From the NCBI GenBank assembly GCA_022720335.1, contig JAIHVJ010000175.1, forward strand, positions 1 to 5,933: a stretch of DNA of 5,933 nt, read 5' to 3'. Each line of letters starts with the position of its first letter. Position 1 is the first letter of the stretch. The translations under genes were made by a program, and so were the position numbers. Shown here one piece after another: positions 1 through 4,433 of this stretch. The DNA is from Collinsella sp. (GTDB lineage: Bacteria; Actinomycetota; Coriobacteriia; Coriobacteriales; Coriobacteriaceae). Under the pieces are notes generated by a model. It was not told where the DNA came from and ran no database searches. It saw only the letters and a program-made list of their open reading frames with translations.

Positions 1-488
1 GCCCAATAGAGCTCGCGCGGCGGCGTCTCGACGATATTATCGCCGTCGACGATTTTGAGCGTGTCGATCGCGGGCTGACCGCACACGACACCGTCGAGCG
101 AACGGTCGCCCACAAGCACGTCGATAGCGTGATCGATGGCCTCGGTGGTAATGAGCGGACGAGCGCCGTCGTGAATGGCGACATATTCGAAACCCGCCGG
201 AACCGCATGCACGCCGGCACGGGTGGAATCCTGACGGGTATCGCCGGCATCGGCAAAGCTGATGGGCGTGTCATAGTCAAACGGGTCGATGGCCAGGCGT
301 CGCATCTCGGCACGACGCTCGGCAGGGCAAACCACGACGATGTGGCCGACCTTGTCGCTCCGATCAAACGCGCGGATGGACCAGCTCATGAGCGGACGAC
401 CCGCCACGTTAACGAGCTGCTTGCCGCCGGGGTTTCCAAAGCGCTGGCCGCTGCCACCGGCAACGACCACGGCGCATACGGGCGCCAT
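1..488 (-). CDS. ispD: IspD, 2-C-methyl-D-erythritol 4-phosphate cytidylyltransferase (partial, N-terminal 162 residues)
   Basis: IspD transfers CMP from CTP to 2-C-methyl-D-erythritol 4-phosphate, the third step of the cytosolic MEP pathway to isoprenoids. The reverse strand gives 162 codons from an ATG at 488 to the window edge. The N-terminus has the nucleotide-binding loop AGGSGQRFG (residues 10-18) followed by K23, then GDTRQDS (82-88), HDGARP (106-111) and the IDT of the substrate region (141-143). Family members are usually about 230 residues, so roughly the last third lies outside the window. The ATG overlaps the disA stop (TAATG), so ispD is probably translated by coupling within one transcript. 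One deviation is visible: the residue before the conserved lysine is Gly (GGK), where the family usually has Pro (PK). Other nucleotidyltransferases share the first loop, but the TRQDS and HD-ARP motifs point to IspD. Confidence 0.9.
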   Translation of the reverse strand, partial: MAPVCAVVVAGGSGQRFGNPGGKQLVNVAGRPLMSWSIRAFDRSDKVGHIVVVCPAERRAEMRRLAIDPFDYDTPISFADAGDTRQDSTRAGVHAVPAGFEYVAIHDGARPLITTEAIDHAIDVLVGDRSLDGVVCGQPAIDTLKIVDGDNIVETPPRELYW

Positions 489-1555
489 TATGCGTTCCCC
501 TGTTTGGTGCCCTTCATGCGGTACAGCGAGTCCGCAAGAATGGCAGGGTTGTTGACGCCAAAGTCGCCCAGGCGCTCCGGATCCTCGCTAATGTCGTCCA
601 TGAGCTCCTGCAGCGAGCCGTACTCGTCAACGATCTTCTCGGCCACGCCGTCGCGCACGACGGACACACGCGAAAGCGTGCGCAGGCCCAGCGGCGTCAT
701 GACGGAGTCCTCGTCCAGGTCGTCATAGCCCAGAACCGCCGCCACATGCTGTGGGTCGGACAGGTCCTTAGGTGTCATGCGAGCGAGCTCGGCGCGAATC
801 TTCTCGGCGTTTGCCTCGGAGGAATCGCTCGCGTAGTCGCGGATCATCAGGTCGTATTCGGTATCCATGCTGGAGCCCGCGAGCTGCTCGAGCTGCATCT
901 GCACGAGCTTGCCCTGGTTGCCCAGCTTGACAATGCAATCCTTAAGCTCAGTCTTTGCCTGCTGCATGATCTCGAAGCTCGAGAAAATACCGGTAATGTC
1001 GGCGAGCGTAACGTAGTCGTCGAGCTCGAGGGCCGTCAGGCGCAGCAGGGAGCGATCGAGCGACTGACGGGTAGTCTGGAGCGTGGCGACGAGCTGGTTG
1101 ACCGAGCTCATGATGGTGGTGACAGGCTGAATCTCGTAGCTTTTGCCGTGAACGTACACGTTGACGACGGCACGACGGGCCGAGACCGAGATCACGATGG
1201 CATCGGTGAGCACCGACATGCGAGCGGCGGTGCGGTGACGCATGCCCGTCTCACTCGTGGCGAGCGAGGGATCGGGATTGAGGTGGAAGTTGGCGCGCAG
1301 GATCTGGGTGAGGTCGCCATCGATAACGATAGCGCCGTCCATCTTGGAAAGCTCGAACAGGCGGTTCGAGGTGAACGAAATATTGAGCGGGAAGCCGTCG
1401 TTACCGGCAGCGAGCACGTTTTCAGTGTCGCCGACGCAGATAAGGGCGCCCAGGTGACCGGCGATGATCATGTCGAGGGCGGTGCGGATCGGCTGACCAG
1501 GTGCCGTCAGGCGGATGGCCTGTTCCATACGCTTTTGCAGCTCGTTCTTATCCAA
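488..1555 (-). CDS. disA: DisA, DNA integrity scanning diadenylate cyclase
   Basis: DisA makes c-di-AMP from two ATP and, in Bacillus, scans DNA for branched intermediates; it is a cytoplasmic octamer. The 355-residue product matches the family length. The N-terminal DAC domain (about 10-145) carries both catalytic signatures, DGA at 73-75 and RHRT at 106-109 (in GMRHRTA). A helical linker spans about 150-285, and a C-terminal helix-hairpin-helix DNA-binding part about 288-346. The hairpin near 329-341 reads LGDFGVNNPAI, more divergent than the usual GIG-type turn. Translation starts at TTG: no ATG or GTG lies in frame between it and the upstream in-frame TAG, and GGGAG sits 7 nt ahead of it. 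disA overlaps ispD by one base in the same operon. disA next to isoprenoid genes is a familiar arrangement in Gram-positive genomes (the radA-disA-ispD neighbourhood). Confidence 0.96.
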   Translation of the reverse strand: MDKNELQKRMEQAIRLTAPGQPIRTALDMIIAGHLGALICVGDTENVLAAGNDGFPLNISFTSNRLFELSKMDGAIVIDGDLTQILRANFHLNPDPSLATSETGMRHRTAARMSVLTDAIVISVSARRAVVNVYVHGKSYEIQPVTTIMSSVNQLVATLQTTRQSLDRSLLRLTALELDDYVTLADITGIFSSFEIMQQAKTELKDCIVKLGNQGKLVQMQLEQLAGSSMDTEYDLMIRDYASDSSEANAEKIRAELARMTPKDLSDPQHVAAVLGYDDLDEDSVMTPLGLRTLSRVSVVRDGVAEKIVDEYGSLQELMDDISEDPERLGDFGVNNPAILADSLYRMKGTKQGNA

Positions 1556-1776
1556 GGCATCGCTCCCATCGTATACGCTCCATAAACGCTAAATAGTTTC
1601 TCACGGTTTGTCCCTGCGTTGCTTGCGAAATCCGATGCTTACAGAATGAGCGAACACCGCTTAGGTAGCTCATTTGGGACGAGGCTCTCTTGACTGCTCA
1701 TGTGGTAGCATCGGGTCTCATATTAATGAGGGAGTAGTCGCGTAATCGGGCTCGCCCGCAGAGAGGAAGCCAGACT
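1556..1776. promoter_or_regulatory. Divergent intergenic region disA/mntP with nested inverted repeats
   Basis: This gene-free stretch of 221 bp must hold the promoters of both disA (leftward) and mntP (rightward). Visible structure: CCGATGCT (1632-1639) pairs with AGCATCGG (1707-1714). It encloses a 7-bp inverted repeat, AATGAGC (1645-1651) with GCTCATT (1668-1674). A hairpin CTCAT-ATTA-ATGAG sits at 1717-1730, and a small GC hairpin (CGGG-CTCG-CCCG) at 1747-1758, just before the mntP RBS. CTCAT or its complement therefore occurs five times between 1646 and 1730, which could reflect regulator binding or a structured leader. TTGACT at 1690-1695 resembles a -35 box, but no good -10 lies at normal spacing, so I do not assign a promoter. 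The mntP RBS is GAGAGGAAG at 1761-1769, 7 nt before the ATG. Confidence 0.4.
1563..1567 (-). promoter_or_regulatory. Ribosome binding site deciding the disA TTG start
   Basis: On the minus strand GGGAG lies 7 nt upstream of TTG at 1555-1553. An ATG at 1560-1558 is also close, but it is in another frame and cannot open disA. The Shine-Dalgarno position and the absence of another in-frame start make TTG the likely initiator. Confidence 0.65.
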
Positions 1777-2361
1777 ATGGGACTCGCAGAGCTCGTGTTG
1801 CTCGCCGTTGGCCTTTCGATGGACGCCTTTGCCGTTTCCATCTGCAAGGGCCTTGGCATGAAGAAAATCAACCTTAAAGTCGCCGTAGTGCTCGGCCTGT
1901 TCTTTGGCGGCTTTCAGGCCGGCATGCCCGTAATCGGATGGGCGCTCGGCAGTCAATTCATGGGCATCATCGGACCCATCGACCATTGGATCGCCTTTAT
2001 CCTTTTGGCCTTTATCGGCGGCAAAATGCTGTGGGAAGCCTTTTCCGAAGACGAAGATGAGAACGAAGGCGACGACAAGGATGCCGAAAAGATTGACCTG
2101 GTAGAATACCTGATCCTCGCCATCGCCACCTCAATCGACGCCCTAGCCGTAGGCATCTCGTTTGCGGCGCTCTCGGTTGACATCGTTCCCGCCGTATCGC
2201 TTATCGGCGTCACAACGTTTATCTTCTCCGTCGCCGGCGTAGCGATCGGCCACACCTTTGGCGCGCGCTACGAAAAACCCGCCACCATCGTGGGTGGCGT
2301 CGTGCTCATCCTCATCGGGCTTAAGATCTTGCTTGAGCATCTGGGGATTTTGGCGCTGTAA
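1777..2361 (+). CDS. mntP: MntP, putative manganese efflux pump
   Basis: MntP (formerly YebN, DUF204) exports Mn2+ across the cytoplasmic membrane and protects against manganese excess. The 194-residue product has the family length and six predicted membrane segments at about 2-22, 34-56, 68-88, 110-130, 137-158 and 169-189. Two internally repeated halves are visible: GLSMDAFAVSICKG (12-25) in TM1 and ATSIDALAVGISFA (117-130) in TM4. Each carries the conserved membrane aspartate, D16 and D121. The loop between TM3 and TM4 is strongly acidic (91-107, EDEDENEGDDKDAEK), as expected for a cytoplasmic metal-attracting loop. The ATG is preceded by GAGAGGAAG at good spacing. It is transcribed divergently from disA and ends at an intrinsic terminator. 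Manganese transport is inferred from the family, not tested here; another divalent cation remains possible. Confidence 0.92.
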   Translation: MGLAELVLLAVGLSMDAFAVSICKGLGMKKINLKVAVVLGLFFGGFQAGMPVIGWALGSQFMGIIGPIDHWIAFILLAFIGGKMLWEAFSEDEDENEGDDKDAEKIDLVEYLILAIATSIDALAVGISFAALSVDIVPAVSLIGVTTFIFSVAGVAIGHTFGARYEKPATIVGGVVLILIGLKILLEHLGILAL

Positions 2362-2397
2362 CGCCAAGCACAATCGCTCAAAACTCAACGCCAGCAC

Positions 2398-2431
2398 AAG
2401 GCCTTATGCAGAGTTTTGCATGAGGCCTTTT
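2398..2431 (+). terminator. Intrinsic terminator of mntP, containing a hip operator-like site
   Basis: AAGGCCTTATGCA (2398-2410) pairs with TGCATGAGGCCTT (2417-2429) to give a 13-bp stem with one G·U pair and the six-base loop GAGTTT. TTTT follows at 2428-2431, partly inside the stem. It lies 37 nt past the mntP stop and points along mntP. The upper stem and loop (2407-2420, TGCA-GAGTTT-TGCA) are also the first of three operator-like repeats ahead of hipB. A weaker 6-bp hairpin, TTGGCG/CGCCAA (2350-2367), straddles the mntP stop codon but has no T-run. Confidence 0.7.
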
Positions 2432-2474
2432 CGTGCAGACTTTTGCATGTCATACTAATATGCAAAAGTCTGCA
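2407..2474. promoter_or_regulatory. Triple TGCA-N6-TGCA operator array upstream of hipB
   Basis: Three 14-bp sites with TGCA half-sites occur at 2407-2420 (TGCAGAGTTTTGCA), 2434-2447 (TGCAGACTTTTGCA) and 2461-2474 (TGCAAAAGTCTGCA). The starts are exactly 27 bp apart. Site 1 differs from site 2 by one base; site 3 is the exact reverse complement of site 2. E. coli HipB represses hipBA by binding several palindromic operators (TATCC-N8-GGATA type), so a repeated palindrome just ahead of hipB is most simply its autoregulatory operator. Possible -10 elements CATACT (2451-2456) and TAATAT (2456-2461) lie between sites 2 and 3, where bound repressor would cover them. I see no convincing -35. HipB binding is inference from position and symmetry. 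Confidence 0.65.
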
Positions 2475-2476
2475 CG
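2432..2476. repeat. Perfect 17-bp inverted repeat
   Basis: CGTGCAGACTTTTGCAT (2432-2448) and ATGCAAAAGTCTGCACG (2460-2476) are exact reverse complements separated by 11 bp. They contain operator-like sites 2 and 3 and end 13 bp before the hipB start codon. The repeat could form a cruciform or an RNA hairpin, but its position and the third copy upstream fit protein binding better. Confidence 0.9.
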
Positions 2477-2489
2477 TTAGGAGATCGCC

Positions 2490-2960
2490 GTGGACACCCT
2501 TCCCATCACCACACCGCGCCAAGCTGGCATCTACGTGCGCCAGGCACGCGAGGCTCAGGGTCTCACCCGTGCCGCCCTCGCTAAAACGGCCAGTGTTTCG
2601 GAGCGCCTGCTCGCATCGCTCGAGCTAGGAGACGCCACCGGCATTCGACTCGACAAGCTGCTGACGATTTTCAATGCTCTTGGACTGGCACTCGCCGCTC
2701 AAGGGGATATCGGCGAAGCGAAAAACGAGCGACCAGTCGACGCCCCGCATGCCAATCCGCTGCCTCGCAGCACCCCCAGGTGCCATCACGCTCAACGTTT
2801 TCACCATCGCAACCGTCGTAGTACCCCCATTCCGGCTCTTGCAGATGCCCCCTTTACATCCGCACTCTACGACGAGGTCTTCGCCGATTTCGCCATGTCC
2901 AATCTCGGAGTCTCGATTGCCGCAAACGTATCTAACCAAACCAAGCCCGAAGGGAAATAG
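2490..2960 (+). CDS. hipB: HipB-like antitoxin, XRE-family HTH regulator
   Basis: HipB proteins neutralise the HipA kinase and repress their own operon through a Cro/C1-type helix-turn-helix. The 156-residue product has an XRE domain at about 12-69: IYVRQAREAQGLT, then the turn region LAKTASVSERLLASLE (positioning helix about 26-32, recognition helix about 37-46), then LDKLLTIFNALGLAL. The start is GTG at 2490, with AGGAG (2479-2483) 6 nt ahead. E. coli HipB is only about 88 residues; this protein has an extra C-terminal part. Residues 75-122 are a low-complexity, Pro/His/Arg-rich stretch that looks unstructured, then comes a more regular tail (YDEVFADFAMSNLGVSIA, 127-144). I cannot tell whether the linker is natural or scrambled by compensating frameshifts. 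hipB ends 3 nt before hipA, a typical antitoxin-first operon, preceded by the TGCA operator array. Confidence 0.85.
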   Translation: MDTLPITTPRQAGIYVRQAREAQGLTRAALAKTASVSERLLASLELGDATGIRLDKLLTIFNALGLALAAQGDIGEAKNERPVDAPHANPLPRSTPRCHHAQRFHHRNRRSTPIPALADAPFTSALYDEVFADFAMSNLGVSIAANVSNQTKPEGK

Positions 2961-2963
2961 CCA

Positions 2964-3944
2964 ATGGCCAGAACATCACTTCGGACCATTATTTGCGGCG
3001 TACCTGCGGGAACGCTCACGCAAGATGAGAACGGTCTTATCAGCTTTACCTACGATCATGACTATGACGGGCCAGCCCTATCGACCAACATACCCGTATC
3101 GAATCGCACATACGGACAACAGGTCATGAATCCGTACCTGTTTGGCCTTTTACCCGACAGCGAGGACCAGCGAAAAGCGATTGCCGCCGAATTCGACGTT
3201 AGGCCCAACAATCCCGTTGCGTTGCTCAGCCATATCGGACTCGACTGTCCGGGCGGCGTGCAGTTTTGTGCCGAAGAAGATGCCGATGCCGTCCTGCATC
3301 GCGCTGGCGAATACCGCCCTATAGACGACCACGAAATTGCTCTCCGTCTCAAGTCGATCAGAGATGACCGCGATGCATCGTGGATGGGTCTAGATGAAAG
3401 TTGGTCACTCGGAGGCAATCAGGGCAAGTTCGCGCTCGCGTTCATAAACGGCCGCTGGTGCGAATGCATGGGCTCCTCGCCCACGACGCATATTTTCAAA
3501 AATGGCGTTATCGGATTTAAACTCGAGGCTCTCAATGAGTTTGTCTGCATGAAAAGCGCCCAGCGCGCCGGCATCGCAACGGCAAACGTCGAATATCGTA
3601 TGTTTGAGGACGAACCTGCCCTCATTGTTGAGCGCTATGACCGCGTGAAAGTCAAAGACGGAACGATCAGGCGCCTACATCAAGAAGACCTCTGTCAGGC
3701 ACTTGGGGTGATGCCCGCCCAAAAGTACACGGCAGACGGCGGCCCGACCACCCGCGACATTCAAGAGCTCCTCGTAAATACGAGCCACCATCAACTTAAC
3801 CTGTATCTGTTTACGCAGATACTGTTCTTCAACGCCATTATCGGCGCACCGGATGCGCATGCGAAAAACTATTCCCTGCTCCTTGGAAACGACGGCGCAG
3901 CCATGATGGCTCGAATGTACGATGTCGCGACGGCGCAGCCATGA
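2964..3944 (+). CDS. hipA: HipA N-terminal fragment with the kinase core (326 residues)
   Basis: This is the product of the frame as it stands. Landmarks in order: an N-terminal subdomain including NPYLFGLLPDSE (56-67); SLGGNQGKFAL (148-158), the loop whose Ser matches autophosphorylated Ser150 of E. coli HipA; THIFK (175-179); NEFVCMKSA (191-199); PALIVERYDR (218-227); LHQEDLCQALG (238-248); the catalytic loop APDAHAKNYSLLL (295-307) with D297 and N302; and MYDV (318-321), with D320 as the likely second Mg2+ ligand. Past residue 321 the reading departs from the family (ATAQP, stop). The ATP-binding and catalytic residues are thus present, but about 110 C-terminal helical residues are missing. 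Stability and activity are therefore doubtful. Confidence 0.8.
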   Translation: MARTSLRTIICGVPAGTLTQDENGLISFTYDHDYDGPALSTNIPVSNRTYGQQVMNPYLFGLLPDSEDQRKAIAAEFDVRPNNPVALLSHIGLDCPGGVQFCAEEDADAVLHRAGEYRPIDDHEIALRLKSIRDDRDASWMGLDESWSLGGNQGKFALAFINGRWCECMGSSPTTHIFKNGVIGFKLEALNEFVCMKSAQRAGIATANVEYRMFEDEPALIVERYDRVKVKDGTIRRLHQEDLCQALGVMPAQKYTADGGPTTRDIQELLVNTSHHQLNLYLFTQILFFNAIIGAPDAHAKNYSLLLGNDGAAMMARMYDVATAQP

Positions 3945-3967
3945 TGGCTCGAATGTACGATGTCGCG
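3892..3967 (+). repeat. Perfect 38-bp tandem duplication inside hipA
   Basis: The unit at 3892-3929 is repeated without change at 3930-3967. The match extends 2 bp further left (CG at 3890-3891 and 3928-3929), so the duplication junctions share a CG dinucleotide. As 38 is not a multiple of three, the second copy shifts hipA out of frame. Each unit contains CATGATGGCTCGAATGTACG, which encodes the region around the YDV metal-binding motif. Confidence 0.97.
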
Positions 3968-4306
3968 TCGGGTTTGGCGTATGAGCGCATGCGACGTCGG
4001 GCACGCCTGGCCATGAGCGTTGGCGGCGAAAATCGTGTGGGGCGCATCGGTCCAGGCGCTATCCGCCGATACCACGGTATGGGCAACCCCGCGCTGGAGG
4101 CGGCGCTCACCGATGCCGGGCTATCCGAGAAGTTTTGCTTTGCGACCATGATGGACCTCGCCTACGAGGTACCCATTTGCATGGAAGAGGTCATGGACGA
4201 ATACGCCGACCTGCCCGGCATGGCGGACCTGCGCGAGCATATGCTCGGCCCCGTCCGCGAAAACTGCCAGCGCACCCTCAACCTCATCAGGGCGGATATG
4301 GGCTAG
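3941..4306 (+). CDS. HipA C-terminal fragment (121 residues), possibly translated by coupling
   Basis: An ATG at 3941-3943 overlaps the TGA that ends the N-terminal fragment (ATGA) and opens a frame of 121 codons. This is the correct continuation of HipA: MMARMYDVASGLAYERM at the start repeats residues 314-321 of the upstream fragment, then continues into the helical C-terminal domain (DLAYEVPICMEEVMDEYADL, 69-88). No clear Shine-Dalgarno precedes the ATG, so translation would depend on reinitiation by ribosomes finishing the first fragment. It has no kinase core of its own. It may be untranslated debris; I list it because the overlap makes expression possible. Confidence 0.45.
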   Translation: MMARMYDVASGLAYERMRRRARLAMSVGGENRVGRIGPGAIRRYHGMGNPALEAALTDAGLSEKFCFATMMDLAYEVPICMEEVMDEYADLPGMADLREHMLGPVRENCQRTLNLIRADMG

Positions 4307-4337
4307 ACGCCAATCAATTTCCCATTTCTTAAATGAA

Positions 4338-4378
4338 GAGAGGGGGCACCCATCGCAAAAGCTCGGGTGCCCCCTCTC
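4338..4378. terminator. Bidirectional hairpin between convergent hipA and pepD
   Basis: GAGAGGGGGCACCC (4338-4351) pairs perfectly with GGGTGCCCCCTCTC (4365-4378): 14 bp, very GC-rich, with a 13-nt loop. It begins 31 nt past the hipA stop and lies 55 nt past the pepD stop on the other strand. There is no strong T-run on either side (CATAATG after it on plus, CTTCATTT on minus), so it may work imperfectly as an intrinsic terminator or block RNA decay. Its place between two convergent genes supports a terminator for both. Confidence 0.75.
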
Positions 4379-4396
4379 ATAATGTCATCTGCAATC

Positions 4397-4427
4397 CGCT
4401 AGCACGTGGCTCGGACTGCTGCTAGCG
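4397..4427. repeat. 8-bp inverted repeat just downstream of pepD
   Basis: CGCTAGCA (4397-4404) and TGCTAGCG (4420-4427) are reverse complements separated by 15 bp, starting 6 nt past the pepD stop on the minus strand. With the long loop and no T-run it is a weak hairpin, perhaps helping 3' end formation of the pepD transcript ahead of the larger hairpin. It could be chance. Confidence 0.4.
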
Positions 4428-4433
4428 CAACCT

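Larger units (their letters stand above)
2964..4306 (+). pseudogene. hipA: hipA toxin kinase gene split by a 38-bp tandem duplication
   Basis: HipA toxins are Ser/Thr kinases; E. coli HipA phosphorylates GltX, halting translation and promoting persistence. Read with one 38-bp copy removed, this locus encodes one uninterrupted protein: 1343 minus 38 is 1305 nt, or 434 residues plus stop, close to the roughly 440 of E. coli HipA. With both copies present the frame shifts and a TGA at 3942-3944 ends the first product at 326 residues. Family landmarks remain from end to end, with no other stop or frameshift, so the lesion looks recent. Natural alternatives are an assembly error, an on/off state of a variable repeat, or a two-chain protein joined by ATGA coupling. 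The gene follows hipB by 3 nt with AAGGGA (2950-2955) as RBS and ends before a strong hairpin. Confidence 0.85.

Noticed and set aside
129..728. 199-codon plus-strand frame spanning the ispD/disA junction
   Set aside because: It crosses two well-supported minus-strand genes and shows no conserved domain.
746..1585. 279-codon open frame on the plus strand opposite disA
   Set aside because: Shadow of disA: the minus frame carries the DGA and RHRT motifs; the plus product has no recognisable family features and lacks its own RBS context.
1690..1726. TTGACT (1690-1695) with TATTAA (1721-1726) as an mntP promoter
   Set aside because: The spacer is 25 bp, far outside the 16-18 bp needed by a sigma-70-type promoter.
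1728..1776. GGGAGTAG at 1730-1737 ahead of mntP resembles the conserved 5' segment of the yybP-ykoY manganese riboswitch
   Set aside because: The aptamer needs roughly 100 nt after this box, but the mntP start codon is only about 40 nt away, and I cannot find the other conserved segments. It would need a covariance-model search to revive.
2674..3129. 151-codon frame overlapping the end of hipB and the start of hipA
   Set aside because: No recognisable domain and no clear RBS; hipB and hipA explain both ends. It is relevant only if hipB proves to be frameshifted.
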